Shown piece by piece: positions 47,335 through 59,546 of a stretch of DNA of 64,000 bases. The notes below the pieces were generated by a model that was not told the DNA's origin, did not search any database, and saw nothing but the letters and a program-made list of their open reading frames with translations. Source of the DNA: Daucus carota subsp. sativus (lineage: Eukaryota; Streptophyta; Magnoliopsida; Apiales; Apiaceae); contig NC_030382.2 in assembly GCF_001625215.2 (NCBI RefSeq), forward strand, positions 46,837,364-46,901,363, read 5' to 3'. Each line of letters opens with the position of its first letter. Positions within the stretch are counted from its first letter, which is position 1. The position numbers and the translations under genes are program-made.

Positions 47335-47592
47335 CTTCCTCCGTCCCCTTTTACATGTTCATTTTGCTTTTCGAGGAGTCAAATTGACCAATTTTTGACT
47401 AAACATTACGAATTATCTACTTATTATTTTTAAAATCTGAAAGTTACATATTAAAGTAGACTAAATATACTTTCTAATGGTATAATTTTTAATATTTTTC
47501 ACAATTATCTGATACATGTAAAATTCAGTCAAAATTCAGTCAATTTGACTGGTCAAAAGTCAAAATGGACATGTAAAAGGGGACGGAGGGAG
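47335..47592. mobile_element. Stowaway MITE
   Basis: CTTCCTCCGTCCCCTTTTAC and GTAAAAGGGGACGGAGGGAG ends, flanked by TA on both sides; 258 bp. Confidence 0.9.
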
Positions 47593-47791
47593 TAATAAAT
47601 CTCTGTCAGGACTCTCTATCGTTAAGCACTATCACTAAAGACGACAACTCCAATCTTCTCTATCGTTGAGCACTATCGTTAAAGACGACAACTTCAATCT
47701 TTAAATATTATTGTTAAGCACGAAAACGCCAATCGAATGTTCGAATAAAATAAATAAATGTTTTGAAAATAACCTTGTATCAAAATTAATA

Positions 47792-48042
47792 CTCCCTCGG
47801 TCCCCCTGAGTAGTATACATTGTGAGACGGAGACACGACACAGACTTTAATGCTCCTGCAAAGTGTAGTTGTGCAATCTATTTTTAAAATTTTTCTTTTC
47901 TGAATTAAAGTTTGGATGTTATATTTTTATACAGAAAAAGAAAATCTCAAAAATAAGTTACGGAACTATATTTTATAAGAGCATTGAAATGCGTGTCGAG
48001 TAGTTAAAAATAAACGTTTATAATTAAATGGGACAGAGGGAG
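47792..48042. mobile_element. Stowaway MITE
   Basis: Ends CTCCCTCGGTCCCCC and GGGACAGAGGGAG, TA on both sides; 251 bp. It lies 200 bp from the previous copy but has a different interior (GTGAGACGGAGACACGACAC). Confidence 0.85.
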
Positions 48043-48390
48043 TAACTAACAACAAAGATAAAATTAAAATCAAAGTAATTATTTTGTCAATATCATTAAA
48101 AAAACATTTTATAATTTATATATACTATAAAATTAAAATTCTAACCTCATCATCAATTCAATAATTAGATAACAAAAAATATACTTTTAAACATTAATTC
48201 TCGAATTGTTATCAGTATGATTAGATTATGATCTACACCGAAAAAAAAAAATTAAAAATATATTTATCTTAAATTTTAAATTAAATATGATAATAAACTT
48301 AAAAAAATATTGATAAACTAAAAAAAATAGAATAAAACAATAAACAAACTCGTTAATCTGGTACATTGTATTTCCGAAATAAAATTGAGA

Positions 48391-48828
48391 GGGGTATATT
48401 GGATTGGGATTTTAAAGCATTTTTTTGCATTCATGACATCCGAGTGTATTCGATTGGGATTGTTTAAAATCCATTAAAATCTTGAGGTATTTAATTGGGA
48501 TTTCAAATTATGCTATAAAATCTGGTGGTATTCAATTGGGATTTTAAATTATGCTTTAAAATCCGATGGTATTCAATTGGGATTGTTTAAAATCCATTAA
48601 AATCTGATGGTATTCAAATAATGGATTTTGTGACATTTTTCAGTGTATTTTAAGTTTTTTGAAATCCCATCAAAATCAATGGGATTTTGAAGCATTGTAC
48701 CTAAATCCCATCAACTCCACGACATCTTATCAAGAATCCGCACAAAATCAAAATCCCATACAATCCATTAAAATTAAAATCTATAGACTAAAATCAATCC
48801 ATTAAAATCCCAATCGAATACACGCCTT
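48391..48828. mobile_element. Inverted-repeat element just upstream of PRP17
   Basis: Left end GGGGTATATTGGATTGGGA and right end TCCCAATCGAATACACGCC are inverted repeats; the motif GTATTCAATTGGGATT recurs several times inside the left half. About 438 bp. It ends about 120 bp before the PRP17 start codon, so it sits in the promoter. Confidence 0.7.
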
Positions 48829-48906
48829 GAATTTTAAACACAAGAAGATATAACAACATATTGGCGGTGACAGTAACAGGCGATAAACAATCCTAAATCT
48901 AAATCC

Positions 48907-48914
48907 TAGGGTTT
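48907..48914 (+). promoter_or_regulatory. Telo-box-like motif before PRP17
   Basis: TAGGGTTT (AAACCCTA on the other strand) followed by a pyrimidine-rich leader (CTCTCTCTCGATCTCTC). Telo-boxes are frequent near start sites of plant housekeeping genes. Confidence 0.5.
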
Positions 48915-48951
48915 CACTCTCGCGCTCTCTCTCGATCTCTCTCCTCTCTCC

Positions 48952-51900
48952 ATGGATCTCCTAAAATCTTACACAGAGCCCAACGACGACAACGGCAACA
49001 ATTCAGACGACTCAAGCCCTGATTCCTCCCCGATCCGATTCTCCATCCGTCCCAAATCCGCCGCCCCTCAAGTCGACGACACCAGCCTCGCTCTCTCCAT
49101 CTCCTCCAACCCCCAATCCACCAAGCCCCTCGACCCGACCCAACACGTCGTCAATTACAATCCTACTTACGACCAGCTGTGGGCCCCAATTGTGGGTCCT
49201 GCTCATCCGTATGCTAAAGATGGGATTGCTCAGGGGATGCGTAATCATAAGCTAGGGTTTGTTGAAGACGCTGCGATTGAGCCGTTTCTTTTCGATGAGC
49301 AGTACAATACTTTTTATAAGTACGGGTATGCTGCTGATCCGTCGGGTGGGATTGGGAGTAATTATGTGGGGGATTTGGATGCGGTGAAGCAGAATAATGC
49401 GATTTCGGTTTATAATATTCCGCAACGGGAGCAGAAGAAGAGGAAGCTGGAGAAGAAGAAGGAAGCGCAGGAGGATAATGAGGGAGGGAATGTTGGTGAG
49501 GGGGTTGATGATCCGTCGACGGATGAGTGGTTGAAGAAGAATAGGAAGAGTCCGTGGTCGGGGAAGAAGGGGGAATTGCAGACTGAATTGACGGAGGAGC
49601 AGAAGAAGTATGCGGAAGAGTATGCCAAGAAGAAAGGGGAGGAGAAGGATGGGAAGAAGGATAAGGCTGAGGTTGTGGCGGATAAGAGTACTTTTCATGG
49701 CAAGGAAGATAGGGATTATCAAGGAAGGTCTTGGATTGCGCCGCCTAAGGATGCCAAAGCGAGTAATGAGCATTGTTATATTCCGAAACGACTGGTTCAT
49801 ACTTGGAGTGGACATACCAAGGGAGTTTCGGCGATTAGGTTTTTTCCAAAGTATGGTCATTTGATTTTGTCGGCTGGAATGGATAGTAAGGTGAAGATTT
49901 GGGATGTGTTTAATTCGGGGAAGTGTATGAGGACTTATATGGGGCATTCAAAAGCTGTTAGGGATATTTCGTTTTGTAATGATGGGAGCAAGTTTTTGAC
50001 TGCTAGTTATGATAAGAATATCAAGTATTGGGATACGGAAACAGGGCAGGTGATATCTACGTTTTCGACTGGGAAGATTCCGTATGTTGTGAAGCTTAAT
50101 CCCGATGATGATAAGCAGAATATTCTTCTGGCGGGTATGAGTGATAAGAAGATTGTTCAGTGGGATATGAATAGTGGACAGATTACTCAGGAGTATGATC
50201 AGCATTTGGGGGCTGTTAATACCATCACCTTTGTTGACAATAACAGAAGATTTGTCACTTCGAGTGATGACAAGTCTCTTCGTGTTTGGGAATATGGAAT
50301 CCCTGTGGTCATTAAATACATTAGTGAACCTCACATGCATTCTATGCCTTCCATTTCTTTACACCCAAATACCAATTGGCTTGCAGCACAGAGTTTAGAC
50401 AACCAAATTCTTATCTATAGCACCAGAGAAAGATTTCAGCTGAATAAGAAAAAGAGGTTTGCAGGGCATGTCATTGCTGGGTATGCTTGTCAAGTCAATT
50501 TTTCACCAGATGGACGTTTTGTCATGTCAGGAGATGGTGAGGGCAAATGCTGGTTTTGGGATTGGAAAAGTTGCAAAGTCTTTAAATCTTTCAAGTGCCA
50601 TGAGGGAGTTACTATCGGTTGTGAATGGCATCCTTTGGAGCAAAGTAAGGTTGCTACTTGTGGATGGGATGGCTTAATTAAGTACTGGTAAGATACTCAA
50701 AATTTCTACTCACTTATATACAGTTTATATGTTGGCCTTGCTTTGTGTTATTTGGATTGTCAGAGATTTGTATAATTGTCTCATTGCTGTGTGTGTGTGT
50801 GTTCCCTATAAATTATGATAGATCACTATGTTCCTGGTTACAATCCTCATGGGCTCCCACTAAATTGTCATATTCATCTATTGCTTCAGTAGATTTAGCT
50901 TACTCGTAACTTGGTAGAGTAAATTACAGGGTACTACTAAGTGCTTGTTAAGCATACAAATTCAAAGATACTTTACTTTTTGTATGAACTACTATAGGCT
51001 ATAGCTACCTACTCTAGACGAATTTGGAAACTGGTATTAGAAAACTAAATACAGTCATTTGTAGGCAGTTTAGTGGGACTTTGTAGATGCATTTGTCATA
51101 TGATTGAACATTTCTTCTTCGTGCTGTCCCTGTTTATAATAATAAGCTGAAATATATATATATTGTTTAAATTTCATGAAAGCAAAATTCATCTATGATT
51201 TTTTTAAAATTTAACAGAAAGAAGAAAAATTTATACACCAAAGTGGAATAAGTATTAAGTATTAACTATAAAATAAAGTGGATTAAGTATTAACTATTGA
51301 AGCAGCAGGCCTGAGTTATAACATGCAATTTTCTTCATATAAGATAGTATAATGGCCCTGATGTCCTATTTAGCTATAGGTCCTAGCAGTTTGTGGTGGT
51401 TACTAGGTATGCATACCTTAGACTCTGTCTAGGCAAAGGCCTCTGTGTTACCCAAGAAAGAATATGAAAAAACGCATATTCAAAAGGTAGATATCAGAAT
51501 CTTTTGGTATTGTGTACTTTCGCGTCATATGTATAATATATGGATTAAACATTGTAAATATTATTGATGTAATATTACCTTTTTGGCTAATAATAGTTCC
51601 TTAATGCTCTAATTACTATAAAGCTTTTATTAATTTTGATTTTTAACCGTAATCTTACTTTTGAAGCTTTAAAATCTGTCAACTTTTAAAAATAGTGGAG
51701 GATCGAGGAATCAAATAGATGACCTAGGTTATGATTACAGGGGAGGGCCACCTTACCACTAGGGTGAACCCTCAGTATCCATTACTTATAATTATAAGAT
51801 GAAGATATTATTAAAGAACAAGGTGGCTTAGAATATGAAAGCAAGAAAATACAAAAAGTTTTTAGTATTTAATAGTGTCCAAAACTTTTATACTTGTGAA

Positions 51901-52400
51901 GTACAGTATTTATGAAAACTTTGAATGTCAACATTTGTTTATAATAAATTTGATTATAAAATTGTTAGATTACAAAATAATTGAAAAAGTATATATTTAG
52001 TGTAAAAAATATACTGTATTAAATTAGTGTTCATGTTACAAATGAATATTAACCAAACACGTTTGTCTACTTCGTGAGGTTTGGTTTTTGATTTGAAATG
52101 TTAAATTTTCATTTTTTGTACAAAAGTGTAAGGTGCATAACAGCAAGAAAGTATACAATTACCAGTAGAATATCAGGGCACTAGCAGATAATAAGCATGC
52201 TGTACAATAAAGAGTGGTAGTAAACATTTGCAGTTACTACTATTTTGCTTGTCTTTCCATTCAACAATGTTGTAGTTTTTCTGGTTTTATTTTAGAAAAC
52301 TAAACTTAAGTTTTGTACTTCGGATTTGTGGTACATGTTTTCAAGGAGTTTAAAGCATTTTCTAAGGCTAATAATTATACTTTATGCTTTCAGGGACTGA
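48952..52400 (+). CDS. PRP17: Pre-mRNA splicing factor PRP17/CDC40
   Basis: Two coding exons, 48952-50687 and 52394-52400, 580 residues. The protein is a spliceosome component of the second catalytic step, in the nucleus. Order: acidic, Ser/Asp-rich N-terminus ([16 protein letters not shown]), the conserved [17 protein letters not shown] block, a charged linker ([15 protein letters not shown], then Lys/Glu-rich to about 240), and a C-terminal WD40 propeller from about residue 280 ([20 protein letters not shown] onward) to WDGLIKYWD. Exon 1 ends TACTG|GTAAGA. Read through, it stops at once after W; spliced to 52394 it adds D and then TGA, which restores the family ending KYWD. The last exon thus has 7 coding bases and carries most of the 3' UTR. 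The intron is 1706 nt. GC and codon use differ along exon 1, with a C-rich start and a G-rich middle. Confidence 0.95.
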
Positions 52401-53680
52401 CCGCTTCATTATAGACACAGCTGGGGGGTTGATGATGGCTGACAGATGAGATCATTACACAGTCGGAGCAAACCATTAGTTATTGATATCGAATGACTCG
52501 TGAAGTCAAGCAATTAGTATATCTGTTGCTGTGGATCTCTAAATGAAATTTAAGGGACCTATGCAAAACTATCAACCATGAAAAATTTGTGAGGAACCTT
52601 GATTAGAATCTCAACTGAATGTGTCCGTGTAATTGTATAATGAATTCCAGCATGTATGAGGAACCTTTAAGAGAAATGTTTTTAAGACATACACAGTTAA
52701 CTTTGTTTCAGTCAGTTTTGTAATTTTAACTTTTTAATCAGATCAGTTATGAGAATTTCTTGAGAGATTTTAGTACATACTTTTCGTTGCTGAATGATAT
52801 TAGAACATACTTGCCCACATTTTCCTTTAAACTGTTAATCCTGGTACATGAATTGGCAAGGGAAAAATATTGTTCATAGCTACATGCTGAACAATACAAG
52901 TAGAGGCTTTAGCAATTAAGGCGTATATGTGTACTTCAACCTCTTGTTTCCTGGTGTATATTTCCTGTCATTACTATATTCAATAGAAGGAACATAACTG
53001 GTATATCTGCTCAGATGTTCACGAGTATGAATGTATGATTGTTGTTGTCTATATCTAAAGATTATGCATTCACGCTCCAGTTTAAACATGGATTGTGGAC
53101 GCATCTTTCTAGCATTTCGTCGTACTTTAAACATAGATCGCACTTGGTCGTACTTAAACATTAGAGTGCAGTTTAAACATAGATCGGGGAGTCCCAGACG
53201 GGGACACATCTTCCAATGCAGCACATGGACTCGCATTGGAGATGATCTTACAACCAAATGATCCCTTCATCTTTGTCATCCTGATTCCTGCGTCAATGTT
53301 TTCAGTATGGAATGTCTGTTGTAGCTTGTATGCATGTCATCCTCTATTTTGTCCATAACAGTATGGCTTTTTGGGTGTCAGTTTGTATCCATGGAACTAC
53401 GGAAGCTTACGTTTATTCGTACATTGAGTATAGCCTGTTTGTTTAGTTTATAACAAGCTATTGGAGTCTATGCAATTGTCTTGACAACAGGTGTTTGATC
53501 AGCTTTCGTTTGTCATACTATTTAAAGTTAAAAATTATAAAAATGTGCTTTTAATATGGAAAAGGCGTGTTTGCATCTGCTCTAAACTAGTGTTCGCATC
53601 TGTTCTAAAGAATCTAAAGTCTAAACTATGATGATTCATGCTTAAAGCGGAAAAAATCAAAAGGTTTAAAATTGCAAAAT
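52401..53680. other. PRP17 3' UTR and intergenic DNA up to the tRNA
   Basis: 3' UTR of PRP17 and downstream sequence. Around 53075-53190 the short motif TTTAAACAT(A/T) recurs several times. No credible frame. Confidence 0.5.
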
Positions 53681-53751
53681 GCGTTTGCCGGGAGTCGAAC
53701 CCGGGTCTATTGCTTGGAAGGCAATTATCCTAACCGTTGGACTACAAACGC
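53681..53751 (-). tRNA. tRNA-Gly (anticodon TCC)
   Basis: Minus strand, 71 nt, no intron. Acceptor stem GCGTTTG/CAAACGC, D-arm GTCC...GGAT, anticodon stem ATTGC/GCAAT with loop CTTCCAA (anticodon TCC, reads GGA), T-arm CCGGG-TTCGACT-CCCGG. The internal B box GGTTCGACTCC is intact. T-runs follow the 3' end within 15 nt, suitable for Pol III termination. It appears functional and nuclear in type. Confidence 0.97.
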
Positions 53752-53888
53752 TAGATGATTAAAATGTTCTTAAGTACTGCAAATTGCTTATCAACTGTAC
53801 AAGGTTCTTTTTGGTGTATTGCTTGCGGGAGTTGGTGACAGGTTAGCATAAGTCTTCGACTACTACAATTTACAACATCTTGTTTTAA

Positions 53889-54250
53889 GAGCATCTCCAA
53901 TAGTCTCTTAAATCACTCTTAAATATAATATAAAATATTAACTCTTAATGATTTAATGTGAGTTTAACACCAACAACACCTTTTATGTTCACTCCTCATT
54001 TTGTTTTGTATTATTAAAAACAAGTCATGTGCATAAAAGTACAAAAGAAAATGGATGGAGAGAGAATGAGTGCTTACAAATTTATTATAAAATATTAGTT
54101 AAGAGTGACTAGTAGTTCTTACAATTGAGGAAAAAGAAGAGAAATTTAGGGAATTTAAGAGTGACTAAAATTCTATTGGAGCAAGCAAAATTACAATGTT
54201 CTTAAAATTTCAATTTAAGAGCCACTATAGAGAGGTTATCGGAGATGCTC
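53889..54250. mobile_element. MITE with GAGCATCTCC ends, TAA duplication
   Basis: GAGCATCTCCAATAG and CGGAGATGCTC are inverted ends 362 bp apart; TAA flanks both sides. Interior has CTCTTAAAT-type repeats. PIF/Harbinger-like. Confidence 0.85.
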
Positions 54251-55282
54251 TAAGTTATAGGATGTTCTATTCATCTTTGTTCATTCGTCTTATTGGCATT
54301 TTTACGCCATTAATTACATTACTCAGCAGTCATCACCATAAGTCCATAAGATTGAAATAATTCAACATGCGACTAAACATCCTGTCGCTGCATTTCATAG
54401 TTGATGGTGTTCTTGTTTTGTGTTGTTATAAATACAACTTAAATTTCAAAAGCCTTTTGGAATGTTTAGCGATTAGCCCTGCAAGCACCACTTGAATGTG
54501 AAGTGTCTGTAGTACTGACTGCTAAGCACTGTGCACTCAACTCCTCAAGCATCTTATTCTGTTTCAGCATCTAGAATAATACAGAACGCAAAAGCCTTTT
54601 ATGCTCATCTTTGCAACTTAAAACTACTGCTCCTTCCGAGCAAATGAGAAGTATACGAGGAGTGGCACGGAAGTTATGAAATGTATATCAAGGCCGGAGT
54701 GGTGGTAATTATTGCAAGAGTTCGCTTTTCGCAACTAAATATTGTTCATTTTTCGGAGTACTCCATTTACGACATGTTTATAACTGGTATCCGACAAGTA
54801 GATAGCTGGGGTATAGTTCGTCCGACCTTTTGAAAACTAGGCTATCAATGTTACTTATGTGTTAAGGTCAATTGTGATATAACTGTATTCAAGTATGTGG
54901 TACAATTTGGATTGATTAGGATATATTTGATTTCATCATTCTTACATTCAAGAATTTTTAAAATTGTATTTGTTACACAGTCAAGATACAAATTATTTTA
55001 TTTTTTACACCTGGCTGTATCTCCCGTTCTGGATTGTCCCAGCATAGTTTTATTTTGATTAATGAAATATCCTATATTTATTTGGCAAAAAAAAGGAGAA
55101 ATAAGAAAATTGGGTGAAGTTGGTGGAAGTATTATTTAATGTACAAATTAAGTGTAGTTTGGGTAAAATGATGTGACCAACTAATATTTAATGTATAAGA
55201 GAATCTCCCATCGACTATTAAACATGTTCTTAGCTCTGAATTTAAAGAGAAAATCAAGAATTAGTGCTTCAATTGCCTCTTA
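54251..55282. other. Intergenic DNA without recognised features
   Basis: No gene, RNA or bounded element recognised. Confidence 0.5.
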
Positions 55283-55677
55283 GAGCATCTCCAACCGTGT
55301 TGACTATAATCGTTGGCTAAATTGGACTTGTAAGACATTATGTAAAATTTGCTGAACCTGTAATACATTTTGCTTCAGTGGTATTGGCTATACTGGTTGG
55401 CTATAATTTAAAAATAGTATGTTATTAATATTTTAAATTGTTAAAATAGAATATATCAGTTTAATATGGTAATAAATGATGTGCAATCTTCCTACAGATT
55501 TCTTACAGACCTGTAGAGGTTCGACAAATTTAGCCATCCATAAGAGGTTGGCTAAAATTATAGACAACAGGTTCACGTGGTTGGAGTGCTATTTTTTCAG
55601 GACGTTGGCTATATTTTTTTAATTTTGGAATGCCAACTCATTTTATAGCCAAGAGCTTTGTATGGTTGGAGATGCTC
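55283..55677. mobile_element. MITE, first of two tandem copies (TTA duplication)
   Basis: GAGCATCTCCAACCGTGTTG to GGTTGGAGATGCTC, 395 bp, flanked by TTA on both sides; the right TTA is shared with the next copy. Interior motif GTTGGCTATA in both orientations. Confidence 0.9.
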
Positions 55678-55680
55678 TTA

Positions 55681-56081
55681 GAGCATCTCCAACGGCGTTG
55701 GCTATAATCGTTGGCTAAATGAAACCTGTAAGACATTATGTAAAATTTGCTTCAATGGAACCTGTAAGACATTTTGCTTCAATGGTATTGGCTATATTGG
55801 TTGGTTATAATTTAAAAATAGTATGTTATTAATATTTTAAATTGTTAAAATAGAATATATCAGTTCAATATGGTAATAAAATTATGTGCAATCTTTCTAC
55901 AGATTTCTTACAAACGTGCAGAGGTTCGACAAATTTAGTCATTATAAGAGGTTGGCTAAATTTATAGACAACAGCTGAGTAGGGTTGGAGTTGGGTTTTT
56001 CGAGCTGTTGGCTAAACTTTTTTTATTTTAAGTATGACAACTCACCTTTTAGCCAAGGGTTTTTAATGGTTGGAGATACTC
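55681..56081. mobile_element. MITE, second of two tandem copies (TTA duplication)
   Basis: GAGCATCTCCAACGGCGTTG to GGTTGGAGATACTC, 401 bp, TTA on both sides. Closely similar along its length to 55283-55677, with small indels, including a short repeated CCTGTAAGACATT segment near its left end. Confidence 0.9.
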
Positions 56082-56420
56082 TTACAAACTCTTTAAAATT
56101 TTAGTGTTTACTCACTCCTCTCTTTTTAAAGTGCATGTAATTAAAATTTTATTATTTTTTAAATATATATAATTATGAGATGTCTTGCAGAAATTGTATA
56201 AAAAATGAATGAGACGGACGGAATAATTATGAATTTATCTTTATATTTTGAAGCTGGTCTCAATCACTTGTAACTGCTTACAGCAGTATTGTTGCTTTAA
56301 ATGTTTGACAAAAACCAGATCCAATCTTATCTAGCTGGCTTTGGATCATCATTTCTAATTGCCAGAATGTGTATGTGATGCCTTCAAGATTTGTCTTCAT
56401 GAACATAGATTTTACTATGT

Positions 56421-56665
56421 GGGTGTTTGGCGGGGCTTTTAAGCCCCGCTTCTGGACTTTTAAGTTAGAAGCACTTATTCGTACCGTTTGTGTAAAAAGT
56501 CGAGAAGCACTTATAAAAATCTACGATTCCTAGCTTTTGTTTCACGACTTCTACTTTTTTCCCAAACACTTTTATCACTTATAAGCATTAACTAACTTCT
56601 AACTTCTACTTCACTTTTTTATTTTAAGCAAGAAGCACTTATTTTAAGCTCACCCAAACGGCCCC
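56421..56665. mobile_element. MITE with GGGTGTTTGG / CCAAACGGCCCC ends, copy 1
   Basis: Left GGGTGTTTGGCGGGGCTTTT, right CACCCAAACGGCCCC, with AGAAGCACTTA and its inverse as subterminal repeats. About 245 bp. Copy 2 is at 57907-58150. Confidence 0.8.
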
Positions 56666-57031
56666 ATATATAATGGATGTTTGACTATACTTATTTTAAG
56701 TATTTTCGAGTTTCTTTTTTAAATTGTTTTTTTTTTACTAGTGTCTGTCAAAAGAAGTAGAGATGTAATTTTTTGAATTTTTAAGTTGGAAGCTAAAAGT
56801 CAGAAATACTAGTTTTTCTTTTTTTTTTTTTGTCTTTTTTAGTGATTTACATTTTATTATGAAGTTTTTAAGATTTTAATATGTAATGAACTTATTTATT
56901 AATAATTTTTTTATGTTAATATTTAATTTTTTTAATTTATAAATTTTAATTTAAATTGATCCGAGCTAGTGACCCAAAATGGCATTTGACTTCGTTTTAC
57001 TTGTCTAATAATAAAATAAAATATGTTATCT

Positions 57032-57209
57032 ATATTTAAGAATTATGTGAGTTTTAGATATATATATATTTATAATGTGAATAGATTATAGAAGTTACAA
57101 ATTAATACATTTAATATATTATATTTAAGAATTATGTGAGTTTTAGATATATATATATTGATAATGTGAATAGATTATAGAAGTTACAAATCAATACATT
57201 TAATATATT
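57032..57209. repeat. Tandem duplication of an 89-bp AT-rich unit
   Basis: Two near-identical copies, 57032-57120 and 57121-57209, each starting ATATTTAAGAATTATGTGAG. Few differences, so the duplication is recent. Confidence 0.9.
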
Positions 57210-57471
57210 AATAGTAATATTAATTTAGGCCGTTATGATGTTGAGGAGTGATTGAGACCGTTTGAGTTTAACTTAAAATAAGCGCTCCTCCTTTAAATTA
57301 AAGGATCAGGATAAATCTAGTATTATCAACTTTTTATGAATACTTTTTGACGTACGAATAAATAATTCTAATTTATAAGTCCATAAGTACGTCTTTGAAA
57401 CCGGGCAATCAACCCCGTTTCGCTTATCAATAGGAGGATGATTGTTGTTGGGACAAAGAACTTGAAAATAT

Positions 57472-57782
57472 GGTCCTGTTTAAAAGTCAGAGCTTTGTGA
57501 TAAAATTAGAAATTTGAGATGTTTTAGAGGTTTGACCGCTGGAATCCGCTAAAATTAGTGTTTGGTAGTTATGAGATTGAAATAGAGGTTTGAATTCAAA
57601 AAACTAATTTTGAGGAGTTTTTTGGGTTAGAGATTTTGATTTGTATCAGAAAAATCTAATCCTATCTACCAGACAGTTTTACGAGAAATAATTAATTTAA
57701 TCTGCTAGTAAAAATATCTACTTCAATCAGTTAGTCGAACCATCTAATTCAATCTACTAACCACTAACTCCCACACAGGATC
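57472..57782. mobile_element. Tourist-like MITE with GGTCCTGTTT ends
   Basis: GGTCCTGTTTAAAAGTCAGA and TCCCACACAGGATC, flanked by TAT on both sides. Interior matches 16382-16711 (GAAATAGAGGTTTG, TTGGTAGTTA). About 311 bp. Confidence 0.75.
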
Positions 57783-57906
57783 TATATCTTGGTTAGTTCT
57801 CAGTTCTCACTCTTCAAAACTTCATAAACAACTGTCCCTTCTCTGTTTAGAAAAAAAATATACAAAAAGTTATCCCTTCTTTCCCGTGAAATCGTATTAT
57901 TTATGT

Positions 57907-58150
57907 GGGTGTTTGACACGGACTTATAAACTCGCTTCTGGAATTATAAATTAGAAGCACTTATTTGTACCGTTTGTGTAAGGAGTCAAGAAGCACATAA
58001 AAAAAGCTATGAATGCTAGCTTTTGTCTCACAGCTTCTATTTATTTACCAAACACTTTTATCACTTATAGATCTTAACTTGCTTCTAACTTCTACTTCAC
58101 TTTTTTATTTTAAATAATAAGCACTTATTTAAGTTCACCCAAACGGCCCT
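57907..58150. mobile_element. MITE with GGGTGTTTG / CCAAACGGCCC ends, copy 2
   Basis: Matches 56421-56665 along its length: GGGTGTTTGACACGG on the left, CACCCAAACGGCCCT on the right, AGAAGCACTTA near both ends. About 244 bp. Confidence 0.8.
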
Positions 58151-58251
58151 ATATATCTTTTACTTCTGCAAGTAAAATTACAGTACATCTTTTTCCTCCG
58201 GAACAAGTAATTGCAGTAATGTGACTTGACACACCTTCTACATTTTTTAGA

Positions 58252-59537
58252 GGGCTCCTTCAAATTACTAACCACCTTGAACAACTTTTTTACAAAACTA
58301 ACCATCTTTTTTTTCATTTTGCAAATATGACCACCCTAAATCACGAACCCTCCGGCGAACATAGCGAGGGAGCAAGGGCGAACACCATATTTTCCATCGC
58401 CCCATGCAAAGGCGAACAATATGTAATTGTTCAGTGGTGTTTGCCCCTTCCCTGGGCGAACACAGTGTGGTCAAAATGTGGAATGAGCGTGTCTCTTTCT
58501 CTTGGTGTGGCTAGCGACCAGCCCTTGTGGGCTTCTGAGTGCGAAGTGTTGGCTGTGCTCTTGTTACCTTCTCTATAAATTCTAAACTCTACTGGTGTAC
58601 GTACCACCTAATATGCTGTCGTAAAAATTTCCTAATTGATTAATTTCCGTAATATTATTAATTGATTTGATTTTTGTAATTCTATTAATTTTTATAAGTT
58701 TTTTATTTATTAAAATTAAAATATTATATCATTTTAAATATGAAAAATTATAGAATTTATGATGTAAATATATATTTCTTAATAAATAACCAGTACAATA
58801 ATAACTAAATATTAAATAATATTTTAATATTAAAATACACACGATACGATTTTCACTTTGATTAATTCTTTCGATTAATTCCTGATTTTTGATTAATCTA
58901 TATCGGTAGTTCAACCGACTAGGTCCGATAGATATCTTTTACATATAATTTTTAATTTCTTTTGTTATCGACTAAAAACTAAAAAGTGGTGATAACTTGA
59001 TCGATTTTTTTTTCTCTAGAATATTCAAGATTTTTTTTGTATTAAAACACTAACGAATTTTATTCGTGTACTCCCTCCGGTCCATTATATAGGACGTTTG
59101 ATTTTTTACACTTATCTTTAGGAATTTTGACCATATATTTAAAATTGATATAATATTTACGAAATACAATTCAATATTTACGAAACAACACATTTAATTT
59201 ATAGTGTTTTTAATTTTTTTATAAATAAAATTATCATATTTTTCAGTTTATTTGAATTTTTTTAAATAAAATAAACGAATGAAATAAACGAAGTGTTGAA
59301 TTTTAAAAACAAAATATTTAACAAAAATAAACACTGTGTTCGCCCCTGCATGGGGCGTTCACAGTTAGGACAGTAAATGTGTTCGCCCTTTCTTCGGGCT
59401 TACAAAAATTTTTTCCACCCAGTTGTGTTCGCCTGAGGGATGAAACAATTAGGGTGATTAGTTTTGTGAATTGAAAATTTGGATGGTTAGTTTTGTAAAG
59501 ATTGTGTTCCGGGTGGTTATAAATTTGAAGGAGCCTT
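58252..59537. mobile_element. MULE-like element with long inverted ends and 9-bp target duplication
   Basis: About 95 bp at each end is inverted with roughly 75% identity: left GGGCTCCTTCAAATT and ACAAAACTAACCATC, right the inverse. TTTTTTAGA flanks both sides (58243-58251 and 59538-59546), the 9-bp duplication expected of Mutator-like elements. Inside are repeated GTTCGCCC/GGGCGAAC motifs in both orientations (58350-58460 and 59335-59440). An 83-codon frame inside (58327-58578) does not look like a protein. No transposase. Confidence 0.8.
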
Positions 59538-59546
59538 TTTTTTAGA

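Noticed and set aside
49252-49947. 231-codon minus-strand frame inside PRP17
   Set aside because: Antisense shadow of PRP17 caused by codon bias; composition is Leu/Ile/Arg-rich and unlike any family.
58327-58578. 83-codon plus-strand frame
   Set aside because: It lies in the inverted end and GC island of a MULE-like element and has no domain.
59072-59090. Stowaway end (ACTCCCTCCGGTCC) as part of a complete MITE
   Set aside because: No matching inverted end with TA was found nearby, so only a lone end or chance match is present.
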